Origin: Proteobacteria bacterium UBA2363
Lineage (GTDB): Bacteria > Pseudomonadota > Gammaproteobacteria > Xanthomonadales > UBA2363
Length of the DNA stretch: 64,000 bases
Reading direction: 5' to 3'
NCBI GenBank assembly: GCA_002344355.1
Contig: DDTN01000034.1
Coordinates: 22,162 to 86,161, forward strand
The number at the start of each line of letters is the position of its first letter. Position 1 is the stretch's first letter. The notes below the pieces were generated by a model. The model was not told where the DNA came from. It did not search any database and saw nothing but the letters and a program-made list of their open reading frames with translations. The position numbers and the translations under genes were made by a program. Positions 10,101 through 19,070 of the stretch are shown here, piece by piece.

Positions 10101-11223
10101 TGGCCGGAAGTGTGCTCGCATCGGACCGAGGTTGGAGCCGGAAGCCTCGGATGTCTGGGCCCCACAAACCTTGCCGGATGCACTCTTTGCTTTCGAAGGT
10201 GTAAACAACAGCAAAGGTCTGGCATTCGTCATCACGCCGGACAGCCCATGGTACGAGCGGCTCCAGAATGAGCCGGACAGCCTGCTCCGTCCTTACATCA
10301 CTGGTGACGACATCACGAGCTCGGCGCTCAATCGCATCGGTCGATGGGCGTTGGATATCGGTGATCGCAGTTTGAATGAGATCGCCAGATGCTGGCCGAT
10401 CGCCCACCGCTTCATCGTCGAAGAAGTGCAGCCGACTCGCACGGTCGCCGCTCTCAAGAGCTACAAGGGGTTGATCGATCGTTGGTGGCAATTCTGGAAC
10501 CACCGCGCCGACCTGATGCGACGCATACGGCAGCGCGAAACGTTCATCGGCTACTCCAAGAACACAAAGTACCCGGTGGGCATGCTCGCTCCATCCGATT
10601 GGATCTATACGAACAAGGTACTTCTCATCGGAATGGAGCGGGAGGATCTCTATGCGATATCTCTTAGCACGAGCTTCCGTGTATGGCTCGAACGATTTAG
10701 TGGAGGAAAACTTGCGGCGGGACTAAACATCTCAGTTAGCGAAGCTGTTGCCAAGTACCCGGCTCCTGGCAGCCACGTGACACAAGCAGGCATTGATGCA
10801 GCAAAGCGTTTCAATGACTTGGCGGTCGCATTCAGCGCTGCGCACGAATTCGGGTTGACAGACGTCATGAACGCCATCCATACCCCTGGCGAGGAGGATG
10901 CAACGATCGCCGTGCTGCGGCAGTTACTGGTCGTGATCGACAACGAGGTGACAGCGGCCTATGGGTGGGATGAGCTCGAGATCGTCTACGACTTCCGTGA
11001 GATCAATGGAGGCTCCGCCAATGACCCTTGGCGATGGTCACTGTCGGAAGGCGTCACCGCCGACCTCCTTGGACGGCTGACCGCACTCAATCGTGAACGC
11101 TTCGAAGCAGCTGCGAGTAGCAGCGGCGGCGCGTCCACAACAACAAAGTCCAAACGCGGACGCAGACCGAAGGCGGCCTCTCCCGCCACCCTCGACGGGC
11201 TGTTCGGTGAGGGAGAGCTATGA
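7147..11223 (+). CDS. drmMI: DISARM adenine-specific DNA methyltransferase DrmMI
   Basis: A large (1358 residues) Eco57I/type IIG-like N6-adenine methyltransferase. The S-adenosylmethionine-binding motif I DPAMGSGAF starts at residue 599, preceded by GTHYTPKSLTEA. Catalytic motif IV NPPF is at 872-875. The first 550 residues resemble the helical N-terminal region of type IIG and BREX-like methylases; I see no clear nuclease motif there. The C-terminus is basic (SKRGRRPKA). In DISARM the methylase marks host DNA so that the nuclease-helicase complex spares it. ATG 7147 overlaps the preceding stop by 4 bp; a longer reading frame begins upstream but would lie inside the previous gene. Confidence 0.88.
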   Translation: MSQYDHHHDWLALIEISGPFLAVPVLKEAFPQGLEELDGVKRKRLRQAYEEWREALETDDPQFNELHAAWIDEVLARGLELDEDGKGDVLKRADWCAASLNVTLPEHGVTLSPDLMVIDEQRANKPLLLIHTYDQDVDLDATLKLDGWAATPADRMVQLCRATGCRLGLVTNGERWMLIDAPIGAVTTFASWYARIWTQEPVTLQAFVHLLGIRRFFVDESEQLPALFDRSLKYQDEVTDALGEQVRRAVEVLIQALDKADQDRDRELLRDVKEPVLYEAALTVMMRLVFLLSAEERGLLLLGDERYEANYALSTLRMQLRKESEEILERRWDAWSRLLAIFRAVFGGIEHENLRLPALGGSLFDPDRFPFLEGRAKDSDWRTDIAKPLPIDNRTVLLLLEAIQQFQGRTLSYRALDVEQIGYVYEGLLERTVKRTTEVTLELDGTKNAKAPWVKLAELESARLDGAECLAQLLQERSGSSASRVRHDLAKPVDDTLADRLLAACHGDTNLRNRIRPFAHLVRTDPWGYPLIYPAGAFIVTTGSDRRETGTHYTPKSLTEAIVTETLTPIAYVGPAEGTPREQWVLKSPAELLDLKICDPAMGSGAFLVQACRWLADRLVEAWSQAEGSGKTVSVDGEVLDAPDTKEPLPRDTEARTVIARRLIAERCLYGVDLNPLAVELAKLSIWLVTLAKGRPFGFLDHNLRCGDSLLGIHRLDQLTELSMVPTGKGQQRLFGQNIEQAVREAIELRQQLRAMPIRDIHDVEAMARLDADAREKLEVPERIADAFVAEVLSSGGNANALSSAVGALAIQAGQAVEGKRDAIEAMIRRARDALSADLPHEKTRRSPFHWPLEFPEAFARSPSGFDALVGNPPFLGNRLWKGAMGEKLQWQCEMVLGTSPGKIDLCVVFHRRAVDLLRTDGCYGLLATSNIAEGSAIEVGLGVVVQNGTIHFAKKGMPWPGTAAVVVAVVGFIKGEWRAECDADGRKCARIGPRLEPEASDVWAPQTLPDALFAFEGVNNSKGLAFVITPDSPWYERLQNEPDSLLRPYITGDDITSSALNRIGRWALDIGDRSLNEIARCWPIAHRFIVEEVQPTRTVAALKSYKGLIDRWWQFWNHRADLMRRIRQRETFIGYSKNTKYPVGMLAPSDWIYTNKVLLIGMEREDLYAISLSTSFRVWLERFSGGKLAAGLNISVSEAVAKYPAPGSHVTQAGIDAAKRFNDLAVAFSAAHEFGLTDVMNAIHTPGEEDATIAVLRQLLVVIDNEVTAAYGWDELEIVYDFREINGGSANDPWRWSLSEGVTADLLGRLTALNRERFEAAASSSGGASTTTKSKRGRRPKAASPATLDGLFGEGEL

Positions 11224-13175
11224 GCGACAAATACAGAATGACGGTCGACCTGAACGTGCTCGACCACCTCGGGATCAACCTCTACAGCAACATCGCCGCC
11301 GTTCTGACCGAGGCCGTCGCGAACGCCTGGGATGCCGACGCCGAGACCGTCGACATCAAGATCGATTCGGACGGCAACCGGATCGAGATCCTCGATGACG
11401 GTATCGGTATGTCGGTCGATGACATGAACGGCAAGTACCTGCGGGTCGGTTATCGACGGCGAGATGAAGATCTCGAGCATGGCAAGACGACTGCCAAGGG
11501 CCGACCGGTGATGGGCCGCAAAGGGCTGGGAAAACTCTCGCTGTTCTCGATTGCTAACGTCATCGAAGTCGAGTCAGCCAGAGATGGCTCAGCTCATGGC
11601 CTTCGCATGACCGTGGACGGAATCCACGAATCGGTTCAGAAGAGGGAGCCCTTCTACAGCCCCGAGTCCCTGCCCGCCGATCAGATCGCGGTAACCAAGG
11701 GAACACGAATCGTTCTGCGCGATATCAAGCGCCAGCGGCTCGGTCGTGGTGCGCTGGCTCTTCGCAAGCGCCTGGCGCGCCGCTTCTCTGTGATCGGGGA
11801 GGCCCACGGGTTCAAGATCGATCTCGATGGGCAGCCCATCACACCCTCCGATCGTGGCGACCTGCCGATGGTGCAGTTCCTCTGGCAGTTCGGTGACGAC
11901 GCACTCGACCTGAGTCCCGCCGGTCAGCTCCTGGAGAAGGAATCGCTTCCGAACCGCTTCGATGCTTGGGACATGGGCTGGCGGGTCAGCGGCTGGATCG
12001 GTACCGCCAGATTCCCCAAGCAACTCGATAGTGAGGATGCCGGCAATCTGAATGGCATCGTCGTGTTCGCCCGTGGCCGCCTGTTTCACGAGAACATCCT
12101 CGACAAACTGAACGACGGGCGGCTCTACACGAAGTACCTCACCGGGCAGATCGAGGCCGATTTCCTAGACGCCGACGACGCACCAGACATCGCGACCAGC
12201 GATCGGCAGCGCGTGCAGGAGGATGACCCCCGATATGGGCAGCTGATCGCTTTCCTGAAATCACGTCTTACGCAAGTCGAGAAGCGCTGGACGGAATGGC
12301 GCAAGAAGCACGAGGTCGAGAAAGCGAAGGAAACATCGCCCGCCCTCGCCGAGTGGCTCGATACGCTCCCCGAGGGATACAAAAAGAGCGCGGAGACGCT
12401 GATCGCCAAACTCAGTGCGCTGCCGGTCGATGAGGAAGAGGATCGGAAGCTCATGTACCGGCACGGCATCCTGGCATTCGAGCGCATGAAGCTGCGCGGC
12501 TCGACCGAGGAGTTTGTGACGAGCATCGAGAGTGCCGACAGGCTGCTGGCCGTGCTCGCCGACAGAGACTCGCTTGAGGCATCCCTCTACCGGGACATCG
12601 TCAAATCGCGTCTGGATGCCATCCGGGATTTCCAGACCATCATCGATGAGGACGCAAAGGAACGGGTGCTCCAGAAGTACCTGTTCGATCACCTCTGGTT
12701 ATTGGACCCGGCATGGGAGCGTGCCACGGGCAGCCCGATCATGGAATCGCGCCTGACGACGGAAGGCGTGCTGATCGAAGACATGACCGAGAAAGAGCGC
12801 CTGGGCCGCGTCGACATCGCCTATCGCACCAATGCGGGCAAGCACGTCATCGTCGAGCTCAAGAAGGTCGGCCGCAAGATGGGATTGCTCGAACTGGTGG
12901 AGCAAGGTCAGACCTACGTCGACAAGCTGAAAAAGATCCTGCGCGAGCAAAACGATGTCAGCCCCAATATCGAGGTGATCTTCGTCCTTGGCAAGACCGT
13001 CAACGAAGAGGCATCGAACCCCGACCGCCTCAAGTCATCAATGACATCGATCTCACCGGGCAGCCGCATCGTCCATTACGACACCTTGATTCGGGGCGCT
13101 CAAGAGGCGTATTCGGCATACATCGAGAAGAGCAAGTCACTCGACAAGCTCGAAAAGATCGTGGACAGGATTTGA
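11220..13175 (+). CDS. GHKL ATPase fused to PD-(D/E)XK-like domain (HgiDII/BbrUII-type restriction protein)
   Basis: A 651-residue protein with an N-terminal GHKL (Hsp90/MutL/MORC-type) ATPase. The N box is EAVANAWDADA (Glu31, Asn35), the G1 box is DDGIGM (59-64), and the G2 box is GRKGLGK (99-105). The C-terminal region has a nuclease-like strand-loop-strand, GRVDIAYR followed by IVELKK, giving Asp532, Glu546 and Lys548. This architecture matches the MORC-related ATPases of HgiDII/BbrUII restriction enzymes, which are commonly encoded with a C5 methylase and Vsr. Here those partners sit at the 5' end of the operon while this gene lies between drmMI (4-bp overlap) and drmA (12-bp gap). ATP-gated DNA cleavage is a reasonable inference. 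Confidence 0.82.
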   Translation: MSDKYRMTVDLNVLDHLGINLYSNIAAVLTEAVANAWDADAETVDIKIDSDGNRIEILDDGIGMSVDDMNGKYLRVGYRRRDEDLEHGKTTAKGRPVMGRKGLGKLSLFSIANVIEVESARDGSAHGLRMTVDGIHESVQKREPFYSPESLPADQIAVTKGTRIVLRDIKRQRLGRGALALRKRLARRFSVIGEAHGFKIDLDGQPITPSDRGDLPMVQFLWQFGDDALDLSPAGQLLEKESLPNRFDAWDMGWRVSGWIGTARFPKQLDSEDAGNLNGIVVFARGRLFHENILDKLNDGRLYTKYLTGQIEADFLDADDAPDIATSDRQRVQEDDPRYGQLIAFLKSRLTQVEKRWTEWRKKHEVEKAKETSPALAEWLDTLPEGYKKSAETLIAKLSALPVDEEEDRKLMYRHGILAFERMKLRGSTEEFVTSIESADRLLAVLADRDSLEASLYRDIVKSRLDAIRDFQTIIDEDAKERVLQKYLFDHLWLLDPAWERATGSPIMESRLTTEGVLIEDMTEKERLGRVDIAYRTNAGKHVIVELKKVGRKMGLLELVEQGQTYVDKLKKILREQNDVSPNIEVIFVLGKTVNEEASNPDRLKSSMTSISPGSRIVHYDTLIRGAQEAYSAYIEKSKSLDKLEKIVDRI

Positions 13176-13187
13176 GGTGACCAAGGT

Positions 13188-16100
13188 ATGACGAAAACTT
13201 CCAGCGCATGGATCGCCATTGATCATGGCCTCGGCACCGACCAGAGGCTCGCACCCTACATTTTGGTCCTCCAGGGTGAGCGTGCCCTCTACCAGGCCAT
13301 CGCGGAGGACGACTGGGTTCTGGTCCTGAACCCCGTCGGTAGCATCACCCGTGTCGGGCGTGTGCTGCGGGTTCGTTCCGATCTCGAAACCACCACGCTC
13401 TATTTCGACCGACTGCTGTCGGTCACCGACCCCGTCTCGATCGGCCTCACTGCACTCACGCCACCGTCTTCGGGAAGTATTGGTCGGGTCCAGTGGACCG
13501 ATTTCGTCGAAGCCCTGCCCAAGGCATTGCACAAGACCATCGCCGAGGTGCCGACGGTCGGTTCTGACGCCCGTTCACCCCAGCATCAGCAGGAACTCGC
13601 CTACATCCGCGAATTGCTGCAACTGGCCGTAATGGACGATCTGCTCGGTCCGGCTGGCGGCCCTCATGAGCGTATCGTCGACATGGGGGTGCGGGATCGC
13701 TATCTGGTGGGCAAGCTCGCTCCGCGTGAGGCGGCACAGGGCGGCATCGAAGGGCTCGAAGGGCCACTGGCGAACGACGAAGTCGAGGAGCCCACCGACC
13801 CGAAGGCGCCCGGCCAGCATGAACCCGGTGCGGAGTTCGGCACGGCGACGGGCCGTGTCGAGCCCGAATCCGATGCGGCAGACGAGATCGACGCGGCCAG
13901 CAATCAGTCGCTGGTGCCGAGTAGCCTCGGCATGACCTTTTGCGTGGATGGCGACGCCGAGCGAATCGAGATCGAAGTGCGCTGGGGTCGCTATGAGCGC
14001 AGCGATGAGCACGAGATCTACCGCACCCGCAAGAACAAGGAGACCGGTACCGAGGAGCAGACCAAGGCGAAGGTCTGGCAGCGCATTCCCTGTGGCGGCA
14101 GGCTGGTGCTGCCGCTCACCGAAGGCGTGATCCCCCATCAGGCGCCGGATAAGGGCTATCCCGAAGTGCGGGTGCAAGGCTCCGTGCGTGCCAAGAACGC
14201 GAATGGTGACCGCCTGGTGACACTGTTCCTGGTCAATGCACAGGAGGAACCCGAGACCAACCGCGATTCCGCCTGGGTGTTCCAGCCGGAGCTGATCGTT
14301 CGATCGGAAGCAGAAGCCCCCAAGCGCGCGATCTTCCGCCGCCGGCCCGTACTGGATGCGGACGGCATGGACCCGGAGCGGGAGTCGCTGGAGATGATCT
14401 ACCGCAACCGGGTGGAGTTCGCAGTGGGTCATGGCGTCGCCGTCCATGCCGAAACGGCGGATGACGTGACGCTGGCCACCGAGGTGCGCACCACCGTCAT
14501 GCCGCAGTACGAGGTGCAGGTCACCGAGACACCGGGTCTCGATCCCGCCGACCGACCGGCGATGAAGGAAATGGTGAGCAGTGGTCTGCTCGACATGCAG
14601 CGTCTCGCGACACTGGACATCGATCCGCTGGTCGATGCGCTGAGTCTGCTGACCAAGGATTATGCAGCGTGGATCGACGATCAGCGCGTTCGAATCGGCG
14701 TCGACGTGCTCGGCTACGACACGCAGGCTCGCCAGGCGCTGGATCGATGTCAGGAGATTCAAGTGCGTCTGCAGCAAGGTATCGACACGCTGAAGACCGA
14801 TGAGAAAGCCTTGGCTGCGTTCCGGTTCGCCAATCGGGCGATGGCCACGCAGCGCGTGCGTAGCCAGTACGCCCTCGAAATCCGGCGCGGTAAGGACGTC
14901 ACCGTCGAGCAGTTCGACGTGCTGAAGAACCGCAGCTGGCGCCCGTTCCAGTTGGCCTTCCTGCTGCTGTCGATCCCATCGCTGGCCGACCCGACGCACC
15001 CGGATCGTGTGCAACCGGTCGAAGCCTATGCCGACCTGCTGTGGTTCCCCACCGGCGGTGGCAAGACGGAGGCGTACCTGGGTGTGGCCGCCTTCACCAT
15101 GGCCATTCGGCGCGTGCAGGGCAATCTGGGCGGCTACGACGGCTCGCGCGGTCTGGCCGTGATCATGCGTTACACCCTGCGGCTGCTGACGCTGCAGCAG
15201 TTCCAGCGTGCCACGGCACTGATCTGTGCGATGGAGGTGCTGCGACGCGAGGCGCTGGCCAAGGGTGACGAGTCGCTCGGTACCGAGCCCTTCACCATCG
15301 GACTGTGGGTGGGCAACAAGGTGACCCCCGGCACGACCGAGGACAGCCATCGGGCCATCGAGGACATCCGCAACCCCGGCAAGTACAACGCCGGGGCGGC
15401 GTCTCCCGCGCAACTGACCAGTTGCCCCTGGTGTGGCTCGGAAGTCGCCCCTGGGCGCGACGTGGAGGTCGACAAGGGCCGTGGGCGCACCTTCGTCTAC
15501 TGCGGCGACAAGAAAGGCCGCTGCGACTTCTCGAAGGGCAAGTCCAGCAAGCTCCGTCACCCGGGCATCCCGGTGCTCGTCGTGGACGAGGAGATCTACC
15601 ACCGTCCCCCGACGATGATGATCGCCACCGTGGACAAGTTCGCCATGATGGCGTGGCGGGGCCAAGTGCGCACGCTGTTCGGTCGGGTCGGCCAGGAATG
15701 CGAGCGGCACGGCCTGCTATGGCAAGGCGCGGACTGCAATGGCAACCATCAGGCAGGCAGGGGGCTCAGTGCGACCAAGGTCAAGAATATCAGCCCGATC
15801 CGACCGCCAGATCTGATCATCCAGGACGAGTTCCACCTGATCAGTGGGCCGCTCGGCACCATGGTTGGCCTGTACGAGACGGCCGTGGACGAACTGTGCG
15901 GCTGGAAGTTTGGCGATCGTATGGTCAAGCCGAAGATCATCGCGTCGACCGCCACGGTGCGTAAGGCCCGCGAGCAAGTGAACAACGTCTTCATGCGCCA
16001 AGTGTCGGTGTTCCCGCCTCATGGGCTGGACGTGGAGGACAACTACTTCTCTGTCCAACGACCCATCGAGGACAAGCCGGGACGGCGCTACCTCGGGGTC

Positions 16101-17207
16101 TGCTCTCCCGGAAGTTCACGACCTGCGATGCTGATTCGCGTCTACACGGCATTCCTGACCGCTGCTCAGGCGTTGTTCGACCGCTTCGGCGAGCCCGCAG
16201 ACCCCTACATGACCATGGTCGGCTACTTCAACTCGCTGCGAGAGCTGGGGGGTATGAAGCGCTTGGCCGAGGACGACGTGCAGACGCGTTCCTACCGGGT
16301 GCAGATGAGCATGGTCGAGCGCCCCGCGCTGGCGCAACGCAGCGTCAGCAACATTCGCGAGCTGACATCCCGCGTCTCTAGCCAGGACATCCCGAAGTAT
16401 CTCGACAACCTCGAGGTGAAGTTCAAGTCCGAGTTCGATGACTCAGCCGGCAAGTACGTGACCAAGTGGCAAGAGGGCGACACCCGGGCGATCGACGTGG
16501 TGCTGGCCACCAACATGCTGTCGGTGGGGGTGGACGTCAATCGGCTGGGATTGATGGCGGTCAATGGCCAGCCCAAGGGCACGGCGGAGTACATCCAGGC
16601 CACCAGCCGGGTGGGGCGTTCCTTCCCCGGCTTGGTCTGCACCGTGCTCACCTGGGCACGGCCACGCGACCTCTCGCACTACGAGACCTTCGAGCACTAC
16701 CACGCCACCTTCTACAAGCACGTCGAAGCGCAGTCGGTGACACCCTTCTCGCCGCGCGCGATGGACCGTGGCCTGACCGGCTCGCTGCTGAGCCTGATGC
16801 GCCTGGAGAACGATGCGTTCAGCCCCAACGAGGGGGCAGGCAAGTTGGACAAGTCAGATCAGAGCGAGATCACCGCGGCCATTGATGTGCTCGTCAAACG
16901 GGCATGGAATGTCAGCGAGCTGTCCAGCACCAAGAACCTGGCCGAACAGGAACTAAAGGAGCGCGCAGACGAGTGGGCCAAGGAGGTGGGCAAAGGCGGC
17001 CGCATTCTGGCCTACGAGAAGCGCGGCCCCGAGAAGGACAAGACCGTTGCATTGATCAGGTCACCAGGCATCCAGGCCTGGGACAACTGGACCGTGCCCA
17101 TGTCGATGCGTGAGGTGGAGCCCGGTGTGCGCTTGATCATGAATACCAGCCACATCTCGGACGACCACGATTGGAAGCCTCGTCCCGCGACGAAGGATGA
17201 GGATTGA
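13188..17207 (+). CDS. drmA: DISARM helicase DrmA
   Basis: A 1339-residue superfamily 2 helicase and the largest DISARM core protein. Walker A is TGGGKT (622-627). The unusual motif II DEFH (880-883) replaces DEAH, as in this family, and STAT follows as motif III. The helicase C domain has NMLSVGVDV and the QATSRVGR arginine-finger motif from residue 1137. A zinc-ribbon-like insertion (CPWC at 746-749, then YCGDKKGRC) lies between Walker A and DEFH. The first 600 residues are poorly characterised, with an acidic linker at about 185-240. In DISARM, DrmA and DrmB form the DNA-loading complex. It starts 12 bp after the GHKL gene. Confidence 0.92.
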   Translation: MTKTSSAWIAIDHGLGTDQRLAPYILVLQGERALYQAIAEDDWVLVLNPVGSITRVGRVLRVRSDLETTTLYFDRLLSVTDPVSIGLTALTPPSSGSIGRVQWTDFVEALPKALHKTIAEVPTVGSDARSPQHQQELAYIRELLQLAVMDDLLGPAGGPHERIVDMGVRDRYLVGKLAPREAAQGGIEGLEGPLANDEVEEPTDPKAPGQHEPGAEFGTATGRVEPESDAADEIDAASNQSLVPSSLGMTFCVDGDAERIEIEVRWGRYERSDEHEIYRTRKNKETGTEEQTKAKVWQRIPCGGRLVLPLTEGVIPHQAPDKGYPEVRVQGSVRAKNANGDRLVTLFLVNAQEEPETNRDSAWVFQPELIVRSEAEAPKRAIFRRRPVLDADGMDPERESLEMIYRNRVEFAVGHGVAVHAETADDVTLATEVRTTVMPQYEVQVTETPGLDPADRPAMKEMVSSGLLDMQRLATLDIDPLVDALSLLTKDYAAWIDDQRVRIGVDVLGYDTQARQALDRCQEIQVRLQQGIDTLKTDEKALAAFRFANRAMATQRVRSQYALEIRRGKDVTVEQFDVLKNRSWRPFQLAFLLLSIPSLADPTHPDRVQPVEAYADLLWFPTGGGKTEAYLGVAAFTMAIRRVQGNLGGYDGSRGLAVIMRYTLRLLTLQQFQRATALICAMEVLRREALAKGDESLGTEPFTIGLWVGNKVTPGTTEDSHRAIEDIRNPGKYNAGAASPAQLTSCPWCGSEVAPGRDVEVDKGRGRTFVYCGDKKGRCDFSKGKSSKLRHPGIPVLVVDEEIYHRPPTMMIATVDKFAMMAWRGQVRTLFGRVGQECERHGLLWQGADCNGNHQAGRGLSATKVKNISPIRPPDLIIQDEFHLISGPLGTMVGLYETAVDELCGWKFGDRMVKPKIIASTATVRKAREQVNNVFMRQVSVFPPHGLDVEDNYFSVQRPIEDKPGRRYLGVCSPGSSRPAMLIRVYTAFLTAAQALFDRFGEPADPYMTMVGYFNSLRELGGMKRLAEDDVQTRSYRVQMSMVERPALAQRSVSNIRELTSRVSSQDIPKYLDNLEVKFKSEFDDSAGKYVTKWQEGDTRAIDVVLATNMLSVGVDVNRLGLMAVNGQPKGTAEYIQATSRVGRSFPGLVCTVLTWARPRDLSHYETFEHYHATFYKHVEAQSVTPFSPRAMDRGLTGSLLSLMRLENDAFSPNEGAGKLDKSDQSEITAAIDVLVKRAWNVSELSSTKNLAEQELKERADEWAKEVGKGGRILAYEKRGPEKDKTVALIRSPGIQAWDNWTVPMSMREVEPGVRLIMNTSHISDDHDWKPRPATKDED

Positions 17208-17209
17208 AC

Positions 17210-19069
17210 ATGACGACGACCAATAAGACTCCAGTCGGAGAAGTCAGACCCAGCCAGTTGCTCTGGACCTACGGGCCAGGGGCATTGATCGACCTGCCGA
17301 GCCTGTCCGTCGTGACGCTAGGCATCGACCGTTGGGAGAAGGAGCGCTGCCAACCGATCCAGGAAGCCAGACTGCTGGCCGCCGTTCGGAAGGTGCTTGG
17401 AGCACAGGTCGAGAACCTGCGGATGCCGCCGTTCCAGAAAAGCGAGCTCGTCGATGTCTGGTCGGCCGAGGCCAACATCGGCGTTCCCGTTCGGCCGTTC
17501 CCGCGTTGGATGCGTTGCGTGAAATGCGGCCTGCTGTCCCCCTTCGATGCCGGACTGTTCGAGATCAAGGAGAACCGTTTCAGGCCAGAGCGAACCCGGT
17601 TCGTCCACAAAGGCTGTCGAGGTTCGAAGGGCGATCAACCCGCCAAGGACGCCGATGCCGTACCGGCCCGTTTCCTGTTGGCCTGCCGCGACGGCCACCT
17701 GGACGACTTCCCTTGGCACTACTTCGTCCACGGCGGCAACAGTTCCTGTAAGGGCACGCTGCGCTTCTTCGAGAGCGGCGCCTCGTTGCAGACCGAGAAC
17801 CTGTGGGCGAAGTGCGATGCCTGTGGTGCTTCGAGGAGCATGGCACACGCCTTCGGCAAGGCCGGGAAAGAGAATTTGCCGGGGTGTCGCGGACGACATC
17901 CCCACCTCGATCACTTCGACAACGAGTGTGACGAGGAGGCGCGAGCTGTTCTTTTGGGCGCTACAAATAGTTGGTTCCCGATCACGCTCTCGGCACTAGC
18001 CATTCCCCAGACCAAGGACCCACTCAGTCAGCTGATCCAGGATGGCTGGGAGTTTTTCGAGGAACTGGAATCTGAAGCCGAAGTGTCGGTGACGGTGAAG
18101 ACCTTGAAGAAGACCGGGGCACTGCCAGGGATCGACAAATATCCGGCGGCGTCGATCTGGTCGGCCATCGAAGCGCACCGTACCGGTGGCGGTCAGGAGG
18201 TCGTGGGTGAGGCAGACATCAAGGGGCCCGAGTGGGACGTGCTGACAGAGGCGAACCCACCCACGGACTACCCGCACTTCATGAGCAAGAAGGTCGGTAC
18301 GCCACCGGCCTTTGCAAAGCACATCAGCAGAGTGCTGCTTCTGGAGCGACTGCGCGAGGTCAATGCCTTGCTCGGTTTCACTCGCGTGGAGGCGCCCGAA
18401 GAAACCGGCGACCCGAACGAACGGCCCCAGATGGCCAACCTCTCACGAAGCAAACCGGATTGGGTTCCCGCAAACCAGGTGCATGGTGAGGGTATCTTCA
18501 TCCAGTTCGACGAGCAGGCGCTCGTCGCTTGGGAAGCACTACCTGCCGTCGCGCAGGTCGACAAGATGCTCCGGGGAGGCCACAGGGGATGGCGCAATTC
18601 ACGTCATCTCGATGCTGACGAGGGCTACCCCGGCATTCGCTACGCCATGCTCCACACGCTCTCGCACCTGCTGATTCGTGAGCTGGCGTTGGAGTGCGGC
18701 TACAACGCAGCGAGTATCCGCGAGCGAATCTATGCCGACACCTCGGGCGAGAGTCCGCAGGCCGGTATCCTCATCTACACGGCAGCGGCGGACTCCGATG
18801 GAACGCTGGGCGGTCTCGTCGATCTCGGCAAGCCGGAGAATCTGGGTCGCCTATTGGAACAAGCCTTGAATCGCTCGAAGATCTGCTCCTCTGACCCGCT
18901 CTGCTCCGAGCACGATCCCGAGAAAGATCGCTCACTTCATGCGGCGGCGTGCCACGCTTGTAGCCTGGTGGCCGAGACCTCCTGCGAGCGCGGCAATCGC
19001 TACTTGGATCGATCATTGCTGGTTCCGACCCTGGAACGCATCGACGCAGCTTTCTTCAAGGGCTTGTGA
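17210..19069 (+). CDS. drmB: DISARM DUF1998-domain protein DrmB
   Basis: A 619-residue partner of the DrmA helicase. The C-terminal DUF1998 region is clear: MLHTLSHLLIRELA, then GILIYTA, then a cysteine cluster (CSSDPLCSEHD, ACHACSL, SCERGNRYLDR) that probably binds zinc. Further Cys pairs occur near the N-terminus (MRCVKCG) and centre (KCDACG). A TTG at 17204 in frame overlaps the drmA stop, but ATG 17210, two bases after that stop, is the more ordinary start. It is followed after 1 bp by drmC. Confidence 0.92.
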   Translation: MTTTNKTPVGEVRPSQLLWTYGPGALIDLPSLSVVTLGIDRWEKERCQPIQEARLLAAVRKVLGAQVENLRMPPFQKSELVDVWSAEANIGVPVRPFPRWMRCVKCGLLSPFDAGLFEIKENRFRPERTRFVHKGCRGSKGDQPAKDADAVPARFLLACRDGHLDDFPWHYFVHGGNSSCKGTLRFFESGASLQTENLWAKCDACGASRSMAHAFGKAGKENLPGCRGRHPHLDHFDNECDEEARAVLLGATNSWFPITLSALAIPQTKDPLSQLIQDGWEFFEELESEAEVSVTVKTLKKTGALPGIDKYPAASIWSAIEAHRTGGGQEVVGEADIKGPEWDVLTEANPPTDYPHFMSKKVGTPPAFAKHISRVLLLERLREVNALLGFTRVEAPEETGDPNERPQMANLSRSKPDWVPANQVHGEGIFIQFDEQALVAWEALPAVAQVDKMLRGGHRGWRNSRHLDADEGYPGIRYAMLHTLSHLLIRELALECGYNAASIRERIYADTSGESPQAGILIYTAAADSDGTLGGLVDLGKPENLGRLLEQALNRSKICSSDPLCSEHDPEKDRSLHAAACHACSLVAETSCERGNRYLDRSLLVPTLERIDAAFFKGL

Positions 19070-19070
19070 C

